45,206 nt of DNA from Eubacterium sp. AF16-48 (GCF_003479405.1 NZ_QUHB01000013.1:1-45206); one strand, 5' to 3'. Counted from the first letter of the stretch, positions 1 through 9,442 are shown. A program made the numbers and translations. The notes: generated from the sequence alone by a model not told the origin.

Positions 1-60
1 GTAGGAAAGAAGTCTTACACAGGAAAATGGTCAAAAGCTAAAAAGGTTAAAGTTAAATAA
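1..60 (+). CDS. C-terminal end of a Lys-rich fibronectin-III-like secreted protein (partial)
   Basis: The window opens inside a reading frame ending in TAA at 58-60. Its last 19 residues (VGKKSYTGKWSKAKKVKVK) match the C-termini of the next two genes, which end in GKWSKAKRVKIKK and SKWSKVKKVKIKK. At least three tandem paralogues with the same basic C-terminal domain therefore lie here. Only the terminal strand of the fibronectin-III-like fold is visible, so nothing can be said about the N-terminal part. A terminator follows at once. Confidence 0.75.
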   Translation, partial: VGKKSYTGKWSKAKKVKVK

Positions 61-80
61 CTGAAATAGTTTCTTTACAT

Positions 81-114
81 AAAAACGGAGGTGGGTTTCT
101 GCCTCTGTTTTTTT
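81..114 (+). terminator. Intrinsic terminator
   Basis: A G/C-containing stem (CGGAGG pairing with CCTCTG, flanked by A and T runs that also pair) ends in seven T residues. It lies 20 bases after the stop codon of the partial gene. Confidence 0.75.
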
Positions 115-193
115 GTCGGAGAAAATCTGATTAGCAGTAATTCTTTAGTGGATTTGGACAATATATATAATGATAATATGGTAAAAATATACC

Positions 194-222
194 TTGTTAT
201 TTAAATTCCATAATGGTAGAAT
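194..222 (+). promoter_or_regulatory. Likely sigma-A promoter for the leader and gene at 344
   Basis: TTGTTA at 194-199 and TAGAAT at 217-222 are separated by exactly 17 bases. Transcription from about 229 would give a leader of roughly 115 nt carrying the structured motif that follows. The assignment rests on box similarity and spacing only. Confidence 0.45.
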
Positions 223-246
223 GAATGTGATTATTTTGAACAGATA

Positions 247-325
247 GGAAACTAAACGAACGAAGTTCGCTTATAGACATGTTTCCGATAAAATGCCGCT
301 GACCGGAGGGAGGAGGCACTACATA
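247..325 (+). promoter_or_regulatory. Candidate structured leader RNA (copy A of a 45-nt conserved motif)
   Basis: GGAAAC (247-252) can pair with GTTTCC (281-286), enclosing a small hairpin (CGAAC-GAA-GTTCG). A second helix, TGCC with GGCA, follows and encloses CTGACCGGAGGGAGG. The segment 281-325 matches 19334-19378 at 37 of 45 positions without gaps, although the downstream genes differ. It ends just before the ribosome site of the gene at 344, a position suited to translational control. I could not match it to a riboswitch class I know. Copy B lacks the 5' GGAAAC half. Confidence 0.5.
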
Positions 326-343
326 TTTTACAGGAGGGAAAGA

Positions 344-1483
344 ATGAGGAAGACAATTGCGATATTATGTGCAGTTACCGTATTGGCAGGTTCAATGCCG
401 GCTATGGCAGATTATACAGCCAAAGCAGTGGAAACAGAAACTGAAACAGAATTTAATGGTGATATTATAAAGAATCCATGGGGAGAATTGTTTACGGAGA
501 CAGAAGCCCCAACTACAGAAGCCCCTACACCTGGTGAAACAACAACTTCTGGTAAGCCGGAAGTTACTACCAAGTACGATACAGATAAAATTGATCCTGG
601 AAGTCTTACATATGAGGATTTAATATGTGCAGAAAATTCGGATTTTAAAATAGGTTATTCAATAGTAAAATCAACTATTACAGGGGCGTCATTCTGGTAC
701 GGAGATGTAGGAACAACTTTACAGATTTCATTTTATGACCCTAAGGGTGAAGGTGCCAATGCAGATGTAACAATTAATGGACAGGCTCCGGCAGATGGTG
801 TAATTACTATGTTAGGCACAGGCATTATTAAGTTAAATCCAACATTATTACCTGATAATGCATATACAATAGTTAAGATTAAACTTGAAACAGAGGGAGA
901 ACTTATATTTGTTATTAAAAGAGGAAATCCTTCAGAGGCACCAACGGAAGCACCTACAGTAACGCCAACGGAAGCCCCAACAGTGGCACCGACGGAAGCC
1001 CCAACAGTAACGCCAACGGAAGCCCCAACAGTGGCACCGACGGAAGCACCTACAGTGGCACCGACGGAAGCCCCAACAGAGGCACCAACGGAAGCACCAA
1101 CAGTAGTACCGACAGACAAACCAACGGTAGTTCCAACAAATAAGCCGACAGTAAAGCCTACACAGCAGGCAACTACTAAGAAGGTTACAGTAAAGAGAGT
1201 AAAGGTTAAATCTGCTTCAAAGAAAAAAGTATCTGCAAAAGTAAAAATATCCCTTAAGAAAGTAAAGGGAGCAAAGAAATATAAAGTACAGGTTTCAACA
1301 TCAAAGAAGTTTAAAAAAGTTCTTGTAAAGAAAACTGTTAAGAAAGCAAAATTTACTATAAAAAGCAGAAAATTAAAGAATAAGAAAAAATTATATGTAA
1401 GAGCAAAAGCTGTTAAAGTTGTAAACAAAAAAGTATACACAGGAAAATGGTCAAAGGCTAAGAGAGTAAAAATTAAGAAATAA
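344..1483 (+). CDS. Secreted protein with PT-repeat linker and Lys-rich fibronectin-III-like C-terminus
   Basis: The 379-aa product starts at ATG 344, because CAGGAGGG stands just upstream and the longer in-frame start at 293 lies inside the leader motif. A signal peptide covers about residues 1-22. It is followed by NGDIIKNPWGELFTETE, which recurs in the next gene. Residues about 85-205 form an all-beta domain I cannot name. A Pro/Thr linker built of TEAPTV-type repeats (DNA about 940-1130) joins it to a strongly basic fibronectin-III-like domain (last ~95 residues, ending GKWSKAKRVKIKK). No LPXTG or membrane anchor is visible, so the basic domain may hold the protein on the wall by charge, which is inference. 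The function is unknown. It is probably co-transcribed with the gene at 1504. Confidence 0.75.
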   Translation: MRKTIAILCAVTVLAGSMPAMADYTAKAVETETETEFNGDIIKNPWGELFTETEAPTTEAPTPGETTTSGKPEVTTKYDTDKIDPGSLTYEDLICAENSDFKIGYSIVKSTITGASFWYGDVGTTLQISFYDPKGEGANADVTINGQAPADGVITMLGTGIIKLNPTLLPDNAYTIVKIKLETEGELIFVIKRGNPSEAPTEAPTVTPTEAPTVAPTEAPTVTPTEAPTVAPTEAPTVAPTEAPTEAPTEAPTVVPTDKPTVVPTNKPTVKPTQQATTKKVTVKRVKVKSASKKKVSAKVKISLKKVKGAKKYKVQVSTSKKFKKVLVKKTVKKAKFTIKSRKLKNKKKLYVRAKAVKVVNKKVYTGKWSKAKRVKIKK

Positions 1484-1503
1484 ACAGGAGGATTAGTAAT
1501 AGA

Positions 1504-2073
1504 ATGAAATTGTATAAGAAAATAGCAATGTATGCATTAGTTGCAACTTTATCCTTAGGAACATTTGGAGTGTTATCTTTAAGTGCCAAAGGAGCAAATG
1601 GCGACTATGATGGAGATATAATAACAAATCCGTGGCATGAATTATTCACCACAACATCCAATACAGGAGACTTGCCGGTAGATGAAACCACAACACATAA
1701 CAGAGGAGACTTACCAACAGTTGTACCTACAAAAAACAACAATCAGGCAACCACTAAAAAGAATGATACAAAAGTTAAGGTTAAGGCAACTGCTGTAAAA
1801 TCAGCTAAGAAATCTAAAAAGGCAGCTAAGATTAAAATATCTCTTAAAAAAGTAAAGGGAGCAACAAAATATCAGGTTCAGATTTCAAAAAGCAAAAAAT
1901 TCAAAAAAGTTGTTTTGAAGAAGACAGTAAAGAAAACAAGTTTTACACTAAAGAGCAAAAAATTAAAGAACAAAAAGAAATTGTATGTAAGAGCAAGAGC
2001 TTTGAAGAAAGTCGGAAAGAAGACATACACAAGCAAATGGTCTAAAGTGAAAAAAGTGAAAATAAAAAAGTAA
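1504..2073 (+). CDS. Small secreted Lys-rich fibronectin-III-like protein
   Basis: This 189-aa paralogue of the preceding gene follows it after 20 bases. It has a signal peptide (about residues 1-31), the shared motif DGDIITNPWHELFTTTS, a short Thr-rich linker, and the same Lys-rich C-terminal domain (about residues 90-189, ending SKWSKVKKVKIKK). It lacks the middle beta domain and the long PT repeat of its neighbour, so it looks like a minimal version. AGGAGG lies 12 bases before the ATG, which is rather long spacing. The role is unknown; a secreted, wall-associated or matrix protein is the most that can be inferred. Confidence 0.72.
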   Translation: MKLYKKIAMYALVATLSLGTFGVLSLSAKGANGDYDGDIITNPWHELFTTTSNTGDLPVDETTTHNRGDLPTVVPTKNNNQATTKKNDTKVKVKATAVKSAKKSKKAAKIKISLKKVKGATKYQVQISKSKKFKKVVLKKTVKKTSFTLKSKKLKNKKKLYVRARALKKVGKKTYTSKWSKVKKVKIKK

Positions 2074-2086
2074 TGAAAATCGTACC

Positions 2087-2152
2087 TTGAAGTATGTTAA
2101 TAACAACTACATAGAAAAAGATTATGATTGGGTAAATACAATCGTAAAATAA
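2087..2152 (+). pseudogene. Remnant of the C-terminal module of a GH16/CotH-type protein
   Basis: A short frame with no start reads KYVNNNYIEKDYDWVNTIVK and then TAA (2150-2152). It matches the last residues of the gene at 2295-5909 (KYVNSSYKEGDYDWGNIVVK). Upstream the frame is lost. This is the 3' stub of a further paralogue removed by deletion or recombination. The terminator that follows probably belonged to that gene and now serves the gene at 1504. Confidence 0.7.
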
Positions 2153-2160
2153 AGTAAAAT

Positions 2161-2208
2161 CTCCCTTCCGAAAAAGAACAGATATTTTCGGAGGGGAAGT
2201 TTTTTTTA
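2161..2208 (+). terminator. Intrinsic terminator
   Basis: CCGAAAA and TTTTCGG form the stem, extended by CCC/GGG pairs, with a run of eight T after it. It closes the block of Lys-rich genes and the remnant. Confidence 0.8.
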
Positions 2209-2294
2209 GAATAGGTAAGCAAATTTCATATTACATTGAGTATTAAATTGTAAAATGTTAATCTATAAAAAAGAATGTAAATAGGAGGGGGCAT

Positions 2295-5200
2295 ATGTTT
2301 AAAAAGGTTATGTCATTGCTTACTGCTGTAGCTGTTATAATAGCAGGAATACAGTTTACACCGGCTAATAAAGTCAATGCGGCGGTAACATCATCAGGGG
2401 GAAGCGGATCATGGAAATTAGTATGGTCTGAGGATTTCAACGGAAATGTAGGAAGTGGCGTTGATACTTCTGTATGGAATTATGATACCGGAAACAGCGG
2501 ATGGGGAAATAACGAAATTCAGAATTACACAACAAGTACAAATAACGTTTATATTGCAGATACATCATGGGATTCGGAGTCTAGTGACGGCAGATGTCTT
2601 GCAATTAAGGCACAGAGAGAAAATGGACAGATTACATCAGGAAGACTGACAACAAAGGGAAAGCAGTTTGCAAGATACGGAAAAATTGAGTGCAAAATGC
2701 GAGTTCAAAATGGCAGTCAGTCAGGAGTGTGGCCTGCATTCTGGATGATGGGTGAAAATGGAAACTGGCCTAATTGTGGCGAAATTGACATTATGGAACA
2801 CAGAAACACGGAAAACACTGCAATTGGTACATTACATTGGAATCCGGGTACTTCATTATGGGATTCATATAATCATGTGTATGCAGGAAGTGAAACAAAC
2901 GGTCAGTTTGGTTACATAGGAAGTATTGAACAGTGGCACAGATATTCAGTGGAATGGTATGGAGATGTAATGAAATGGTTTGTAGATGATACATGCTATG
3001 AAACCATGAGTATTTCAAGTGCAGCAATGGAAGAATTTCAGCGAAATCATTATATTTTGTTAAACCTTGCCATTGGAGGTCCAAATACACCGTTTACCCA
3101 GTATCAGACTGTAAGTGACAGCTTTTCCAATGCGATTATGTACGTTGACTACGTAAGAGTATATCAGGGTTCAGATTCTGACTTTGTAATAAATAAAAAG
3201 ACAGAAAACGTTACTCAGCCTACACAGGTAGATGACGGATACACAACATGTGCATCAGATAATACTGTAAACCTTGGAAGCTGGAATTACTATGTAGGTT
3301 CATCTTGGGCAGGAACTGCAGCAAGATATAAAGGTGGTTCAGACTTAAATGATTTTTCATTGAAAGTTACGGCAAGCGGCGGACAGGAATGGGGAATGAA
3401 TGCCCATACAAAGAAATTAAGTGTTACACCGGGACACACATATTCATATAGTGTAACAGTTAATTCCAATCAGGCAGGAGCTTCGGTCTTCATGAAGGAT
3501 GAAGTTGGAGATATTAATTTTGGCACAAAAACATTAGTATCAGGAGATAATGTTTATTCAGGAACATTTAAACCTACCAATGACACGGTACAGTTTATGT
3601 TTGATTTAGGAAAAGTTGCCGCAGGAACTACATTAAACTTTAAGAATGTAACTCTTACGGATACTACTCCTTCAGTAATTGAAACAACGAAAGCACCTGA
3701 ACCGACAACTGTTAAGCCGGTTACAGGTGATGAAGAATGGATAACAGTAGACAATTCAAATAACATGTATTCATATGCAAGTGCAGATAACATTACTGTT
3801 GTAAATGTACAGCACCCGGGATTTGCCAATGCAGATGGAATATACATGAGTACAAAGGTAGCCATAGGTTACGTTACAATTAATGGAAATAAAGTAGGAA
3901 ATGAATCAGTGGCAATTGACGGTGCAGGAGCGGTTGTATATTTAACAGCACTTTCAGGGACATCAACAGTGGCATATTATGCACAGGATGGAACTTTACT
4001 GGGAAGCGTTAACATTAAAAAGAATGAAACCGTACCTGAAACAACTGAGGCTGTAACAGAAGCTACTACAGAGAGGGAAACTCATGACATGAGTAAAGAC
4101 CCGGACGATATATCAAGAATTTATGTAGTTACAGATGATGCTAATCCAACAATCACAAAGGAAAGTAAAACACCGGGTACAATAACCGTTATAGGTGGAG
4201 AAGACGGTGTGAATTCCGTAAGTGATACAGGAACAATTAAATTAAGAGGAAATTCAACATCTTTGGCAGATAAAGCCGCTTACAATATATCCTTTAGTTC
4301 TAAGCAGACATTATTTAGTGGTGCTAAGGCAGCTAAAAAGTGGTGCCTTTTGGCAAATGCATTTGATAAGACCCTTATCAGAAATAAACTTGCAATGGAA
4401 CTTGGAAAAGAATTGGGAATGGTGGCAACACCGGAGGAACATTATGCAGACCTATACATTAACGGACAGCTTAAGGGAACATATCTGGTAAGTGAGCCGG
4501 CAGACAATGGAAGATCAGGAGTTTCTTATGATGAAACAAATGATAAGGAAATGATGTTTGAGTTAGAGGCTGACAGAGAAGAAGCAGGAGCTACATATTA
4601 TACAACAAATCTTGGTGTAAGATTCGTAGTGGAGGATCCGGAAGGCTTAGGAACAGACACTGCTAAGTATTCAAACTGGGTGAACACATTATCAGCTTTT
4701 GAAACGGCATTAACCGATACGTCTTCAGACAAAGTGTTAGACTGCATAAATGTAGATTCATTTGTGGATATGTATATTGTAAATGAATTATTTAACACGG
4801 TTGATTTTGGTTACAGTTCAGTTAAGTTCTATACAAAGGAAGATGCAAAGGGAAATACAATTATATATGCAGGGCCTTTGTGGGATTTTGATTTGTCATC
4901 AGGAAATTCATCTGTGGAAGAATGTAGAAAGACAGATGCTTTCAGATGTCAGCAGGTAAATACGTGGTTTGGATACTTAATGAAGAATAGTACCTTTAAA
5001 AATAAGGTTATTTCAAAATTTAGGTCAATGCAGCCACAGATTCAGAATCTTTACAGCGAAAATTCTTTAGGAATTAGCAGAATAAATGCTAACTTGAATT
5101 ATATGGGAAAATCAAAAGACAGAAACTATTCGGCAATAAGTGAAGGCGGTGCAGGCTGGAGCCAATCAACACCGGATTCGGCTGAATACAAATATTACCC

Positions 5201-5909
5201 ATATGGATATAGTACATTGTCACCATACATTAATTATACATATGATGAACATGTTGAATATCTCACTAACTGGTTAGAAACAAGAAATAAATGGATGTGC
5301 AGCCAGTGGAATATTAATTATAATACAGCGGGAAGTGAAACAATCAGTACAGACATTGATATTACAGGATATCAGATGACCTCTTCATTAAACGGCATAG
5401 CAGGAAATATGGGTATGCGTGTTGTATATGAGGTAGAGCCTACAGTTAATGGAAAGGAAGTTTCCGAAAAAGGACTTATTTACGGACTGGTTTATGGAAA
5501 CAATCCAATAAGTGAATCAGATTTAACATATGATTCATCCAGCGATTACGTAAAGAGATATATGGCTACCGATGCAGGAAAGTCAAGTGTTCAGTTAGGA
5601 GATTCAGAAACAGCATCATACTATGTAATGACAATGAGCTGTGATGCAGGAGATGGAACAGATAATGTAACAGCTAATGCATTTACTGCTAAATACTATG
5701 TAAGAGCATATGCAAAGTTAGCAGATGGCTCCATAGTTTACAGTAATGTGGATTCATATACTGTATACGATATTGCAGATTATATTTATCAGAATCAGTT
5801 AGTAAGCAACAAGTCTTCATATGACTATTTATATACTAAAATATTGAAATATGTAAACAGCAGTTATAAAGAGGGAGATTACGACTGGGGAAACATAGTG
5901 GTAAAATAA
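2295..5909 (+). CDS. Secreted GH16 beta-glucanase fused to a CBM, a CotH kinase-like domain and the shared C-terminal module
   Basis: The 1204-aa product has a signal peptide (1-30). A GH16 domain (about 39-292) carries the family signature EIDIME with E163, D165 and E168, the expected nucleophile, helper Asp and acid/base; GH16 members of this type usually cut beta-1,3- or mixed-linkage glucans. A CBM4/9-like domain (about 310-455), a Thr-rich linker, a small beta domain (about 478-575) and a second linker follow. A CotH-like domain (about 605-1010) shows IKLRGNSTS, KWCLLAN and GPLWDFDL; CotH proteins are atypical secreted protein kinases. Residues about 1019-1204 are the module shared with four neighbours. 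AGGAGGGGG precedes ATG 2295. Joining a glycosidase to a CotH domain is unusual. Confidence 0.88.
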   Translation: MFKKVMSLLTAVAVIIAGIQFTPANKVNAAVTSSGGSGSWKLVWSEDFNGNVGSGVDTSVWNYDTGNSGWGNNEIQNYTTSTNNVYIADTSWDSESSDGRCLAIKAQRENGQITSGRLTTKGKQFARYGKIECKMRVQNGSQSGVWPAFWMMGENGNWPNCGEIDIMEHRNTENTAIGTLHWNPGTSLWDSYNHVYAGSETNGQFGYIGSIEQWHRYSVEWYGDVMKWFVDDTCYETMSISSAAMEEFQRNHYILLNLAIGGPNTPFTQYQTVSDSFSNAIMYVDYVRVYQGSDSDFVINKKTENVTQPTQVDDGYTTCASDNTVNLGSWNYYVGSSWAGTAARYKGGSDLNDFSLKVTASGGQEWGMNAHTKKLSVTPGHTYSYSVTVNSNQAGASVFMKDEVGDINFGTKTLVSGDNVYSGTFKPTNDTVQFMFDLGKVAAGTTLNFKNVTLTDTTPSVIETTKAPEPTTVKPVTGDEEWITVDNSNNMYSYASADNITVVNVQHPGFANADGIYMSTKVAIGYVTINGNKVGNESVAIDGAGAVVYLTALSGTSTVAYYAQDGTLLGSVNIKKNETVPETTEAVTEATTERETHDMSKDPDDISRIYVVTDDANPTITKESKTPGTITVIGGEDGVNSVSDTGTIKLRGNSTSLADKAAYNISFSSKQTLFSGAKAAKKWCLLANAFDKTLIRNKLAMELGKELGMVATPEEHYADLYINGQLKGTYLVSEPADNGRSGVSYDETNDKEMMFELEADREEAGATYYTTNLGVRFVVEDPEGLGTDTAKYSNWVNTLSAFETALTDTSSDKVLDCINVDSFVDMYIVNELFNTVDFGYSSVKFYTKEDAKGNTIIYAGPLWDFDLSSGNSSVEECRKTDAFRCQQVNTWFGYLMKNSTFKNKVISKFRSMQPQIQNLYSENSLGISRINANLNYMGKSKDRNYSAISEGGAGWSQSTPDSAEYKYYPYGYSTLSPYINYTYDEHVEYLTNWLETRNKWMCSQWNINYNTAGSETISTDIDITGYQMTSSLNGIAGNMGMRVVYEVEPTVNGKEVSEKGLIYGLVYGNNPISESDLTYDSSSDYVKRYMATDAGKSSVQLGDSETASYYVMTMSCDAGDGTDNVTANAFTAKYYVRAYAKLADGSIVYSNVDSYTVYDIADYIYQNQLVSNKSSYDYLYTKILKYVNSSYKEGDYDWGNIVVK

Positions 5910-5928
5910 ATGGCACACAAATAGTACA

Positions 5929-5966
5929 TAAAGAGCTAAATACGAAGGAGGGTATTTGGCTCTTTT
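5929..5966 (+). terminator. Intrinsic terminator
   Basis: AAAGAGC and GCTCTTT form the outer stem, with AATAC/GTATT inside, followed by a short T run. It stands between the GH16 and GH76 genes and suggests they are at least partly separate units. Confidence 0.7.
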
Positions 5967-5989
5967 AAAATAAAAAAAGGAGGTACAAA

Positions 5990-8900
5990 ATGAATAAGTT
6001 TAAGAAATTTATTTCATTATTGCTTGTTGCAACCATGATTGTTACATTTTGCCCTAATGTTAGCATAGGACAAAGTGTTGAAGTAAAAGCCGCAACTTCA
6101 GGAATAACTAATGGTGCAACTTACACAATTGTATCTGCATATAATGGAAAGGCAATAACCCAGACTGACCTTTCAACATTTTATGCAAATTGCGTAGTTT
6201 GGAATACAGATGCAATGAGTAATTTAGCAAGATGGACATTAAAGGAAACGGGAGATTATTACAATATTACCAATGCAGTATCCGGTAAGAGCATAAAAAT
6301 AACCGGAAAAAATAATGGGGATAATATGGATTTAAACGGTAATGATAATTCTGATAACTACAGATGGAAACTGGTGCCTATTACATCAGGAACCTATGCA
6401 GGATGTTATTATATTGTTTCAGCGGTAAAGAATGATAGCGGTGAGGAAGAATATGCTGAAATTATTAGTGACGATGATAAAAAGGATACCGACGGTGCCC
6501 AGGTCAGATTATGGACAAAGGCAAAAAGCGTAGATTATGAGCCACGTCAGATATGGAGAATCCAGAAAAGTGACGTGGAGGATGCAACCTTTACAGAGGC
6601 AATGGCTGATAAGGCATTAGAGGCATTTAAAAATAAGTATTATGTAAAAAATTCAACCACAGGATATAACAGTTTAGGTGGCGGTTTCTGGGGAATTGCC
6701 GAAGTTATGGAAGCTATGCTTGATGGTTATGAAACTACAGGTAAATCTATTTATAAAGAAATGTTTCAAAATACATATAAAGATTTCATAGCAAGAAACG
6801 GAGATTACTGGTCAAATAATGATTTTAATGATGATATAGCCTGGGCTGTACTTGATTCAGTAAGAGCATATTTATTATTTGGAGACCAGAGTTACTTAGA
6901 TATTGCAAAGAAAAACTGGGACTTTATGTATAAAAGAGGAACAGAAGGAAGAACAGACGGACTTATCAGATGGTCTCATGAAAGCGGAAGAGGTGACGGA
7001 ACCACATCATGTATTAATGGTCCTGCCACAGTAGGAGCTTGTTATCTTGCAATTGCAACAGGTGATGAAAGTTACTATACCAAGGCAAAAAGCGTATTTG
7101 ATGCATGGAGAAACAGTTCATTGTATGTAAGAGAAGGTGATGATGCAGGACATGTATGGGATAGTCCAGGAAACAACTGGCGTTCTACATATAATCAGGG
7201 AACTTTCCTTGGAGCTGCAATTATGCTTTATGAAAAATATGGAACACAGCAGTATTATGATGATGCATGTAATGTAATGGCAAATACGGTAAAAGGCCTT
7301 TGTTACAATAATATTCTTAAGGAAGAGAACACAAACTCCGGTGACCTTTCAGGTATGCGTGGTATCCTTATGAGATATATGAGAAAGTTCATTGTAGATT
7401 TTAATAAAGGCGAGTATCTTTCATTCTTTAAGGACAATGCAAAAGTAGCATGGATGAATAGTAATTCAAAGGGAATTATGCAGTGTTCATGGCAGAAAAA
7501 GGCAGCAGAAGATGCTACATGGGATTCTTTTGCAGCATATAATGCTATTTCACTTATGGCAAATATTCCTACATATGCAGATAGTTTAGAGAGAGATGCA
7601 TATTCAAATATTGAAGCGGAAGATTTGGATTACTGTAAGGGACTTATTTCAGAAAATTCCAGTGGAACTAGTGGTGGCAGAAGTTTAGGAGGCGTAATGA
7701 ACGGAAACTATGCTGCTTACTATAACATTGATTTTGGAGATGCAGGAGCATCAAAGTTGACTTTCAAGTATTCAAGAAGTACCGAAAAAGAAGGTGCAAA
7801 TGGAACCATTGAATTTAGACTGGGAAGTACAACAGGTCCTCTTATAGCAAAGGCAAGTATTGAAAATACGGGAACATGGCAGAATTGGAAAGAAGTTACA
7901 ATTGATACGGCACGTATTACAGGAGTACAAAATGTATATGTAGTATTTAAGGCGGATACTACTCATGTTTGCAATTTTGACTATTTTAAATTTGCAAAGG
8001 CAACAAATGATGACCAGGGATACTTTTTCTTAAAGTCAGATTCATCTAATCAGTATGCAAAGTGTAAAAATGGAAGCAGCGATACAACAATTGTGGCGTC
8101 CAGCGACAAGAGAGATGAAGGGGAACAGTTTAAGATAATTAAGAACAGTGACGGAACAGTTTCCTTTAAGTCATTAATATCCGGAAAATATATATGCATG
8201 GTAAGTGAAGGTTCATATCTTACTGCAAGTACATCAGCAATTTATAACGGAGAAAAGTTCGTTATAGAAAGATATGCATCAGATACAAGTAAGAGTAAAC
8301 AGTTTGCCATTAAATCCATTGCCAATGGAAAATATCTGGCAGTTGATCCAAGTGGAGATAAGGCAATTCTTTCAACTTCCGACAGTATAGGAGGTTCATG
8401 GGAGACATTCCATATGGAAACTGTAAACGGTGAATGGATAGTACCGGATGGAACTATTTTGGTAGACAGCGCATATAAAGATGCATTCTCAAAAATAGAA
8501 GCTGAGAAAACAGACGATTTCAACGGAACAATTAATTATGATACATACCTTGGAAATACCAATGATGGAGAGTGGGCAAGATACGATAGTGTAAGATTTA
8601 CTAAAACTGCAAAGAGCATCATAATGAGATATTCAGTAAGAGGTAAGATTGCTACCGGAAAGGTTTCATTGTATTTAGACAGTTTAGACGGAACACCTGT
8701 CGGTGAATTTTATCTTACAGAAACAGCTGAGGACAGTTGGGATGCATATGTTGAAAAACAGTTTGCGCTGAAAACTGAAATAAGCGCCGGAGTACATAAT
8801 GTATATCTTAAATTTACACCGGACAGTGGAAAGACACATGTAGGAAATATTGACTATTTCTTATTTAGCGATGAAGCTTATGTGGAACCGACTATGGAAA

Positions 8901-9442
8901 GTGGAAGCATTAAAATAGAAGGATATCAGATAAGTGCTACCCGCAAAGGCAGCAGGGTTGTCGGTTCAGTAGAACCGACAATAGACGGAAAGAATGTTGT
9001 AGGATGGGGATTAATTTACGGAGTAAATAAAGCAGGTGGAAACACCTTTAATATCTCTGATGATGATATGCGTGTAAACAGTGACAGTAAGTATGTTGCA
9101 GCTTTAGATTCCACATCGCAGGGAACAACAGATACTGTATTTGGAAGCTCAGACACAGCTACATATTTTGTAAGGACAACGTTATTTGGTTCATTTACTT
9201 CGGTAGAGTATTCGGCAGAATACAAAATCAGAGCCTATGCAAAATTGTCAGACGGAACTTACAGATACAGCACTGTTAAGAGTTATTCAGTATATGATAT
9301 TGCAGATGTTTTGTATAAGAATGTTAAGATGAATACAATCACTGCACATGAGTATCTTTACAACAGCATTTTGAAAGTTGTAAATCCAAATTATGCTGAG
9401 GTTGATTACAGCTGGGGAAATGATTTAGTAGGAACAAATTAA
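5990..9442 (+). CDS. Secreted GH76 endo-alpha-1,6-mannanase with beta-trefoil and CBM6 modules
   Basis: The 1150-aa product has a signal peptide (about 1-35) and an N-terminal ricin-type beta-trefoil-like region (about 36-195). The GH76 domain (about 205-530) carries the paired catalytic aspartates D281-D282 in NDDIAWAVLD; GH76 enzymes cut alpha-1,6-mannan backbones such as yeast mannan. Then come CBM6-like (about 540-672), fascin/trefoil-like (about 680-815), CBM6-like (about 828-965) and the shared C-terminal module (about 973-1150, starting IEGYQIS and ending near VDYSWGNDLV). AAAGGAGG precedes ATG 5990. Next to a GH16 glucanase, it points to fungal cell wall as substrate, which is inference from the pair. 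Confidence 0.88.
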   Translation: MNKFKKFISLLLVATMIVTFCPNVSIGQSVEVKAATSGITNGATYTIVSAYNGKAITQTDLSTFYANCVVWNTDAMSNLARWTLKETGDYYNITNAVSGKSIKITGKNNGDNMDLNGNDNSDNYRWKLVPITSGTYAGCYYIVSAVKNDSGEEEYAEIISDDDKKDTDGAQVRLWTKAKSVDYEPRQIWRIQKSDVEDATFTEAMADKALEAFKNKYYVKNSTTGYNSLGGGFWGIAEVMEAMLDGYETTGKSIYKEMFQNTYKDFIARNGDYWSNNDFNDDIAWAVLDSVRAYLLFGDQSYLDIAKKNWDFMYKRGTEGRTDGLIRWSHESGRGDGTTSCINGPATVGACYLAIATGDESYYTKAKSVFDAWRNSSLYVREGDDAGHVWDSPGNNWRSTYNQGTFLGAAIMLYEKYGTQQYYDDACNVMANTVKGLCYNNILKEENTNSGDLSGMRGILMRYMRKFIVDFNKGEYLSFFKDNAKVAWMNSNSKGIMQCSWQKKAAEDATWDSFAAYNAISLMANIPTYADSLERDAYSNIEAEDLDYCKGLISENSSGTSGGRSLGGVMNGNYAAYYNIDFGDAGASKLTFKYSRSTEKEGANGTIEFRLGSTTGPLIAKASIENTGTWQNWKEVTIDTARITGVQNVYVVFKADTTHVCNFDYFKFAKATNDDQGYFFLKSDSSNQYAKCKNGSSDTTIVASSDKRDEGEQFKIIKNSDGTVSFKSLISGKYICMVSEGSYLTASTSAIYNGEKFVIERYASDTSKSKQFAIKSIANGKYLAVDPSGDKAILSTSDSIGGSWETFHMETVNGEWIVPDGTILVDSAYKDAFSKIEAEKTDDFNGTINYDTYLGNTNDGEWARYDSVRFTKTAKSIIMRYSVRGKIATGKVSLYLDSLDGTPVGEFYLTETAEDSWDAYVEKQFALKTEISAGVHNVYLKFTPDSGKTHVGNIDYFLFSDEAYVEPTMESGSIKIEGYQISATRKGSRVVGSVEPTIDGKNVVGWGLIYGVNKAGGNTFNISDDDMRVNSDSKYVAALDSTSQGTTDTVFGSSDTATYFVRTTLFGSFTSVEYSAEYKIRAYAKLSDGTYRYSTVKSYSVYDIADVLYKNVKMNTITAHEYLYNSILKVVNPNYAEVDYSWGNDLVGTN

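Noticed and set aside
293..343. Longer reading frame start for the first complete gene
   Set aside because: The extra 17 codons run through the conserved leader motif and have no ribosome site, whereas CAGGAGGG fits ATG 344.
733..1440. 235-codon open frame on the minus strand
   Set aside because: It mirrors the repetitive PT/Lys-rich gene; its repeats are the reverse of the TEAPTV codons and it has no ribosome site.
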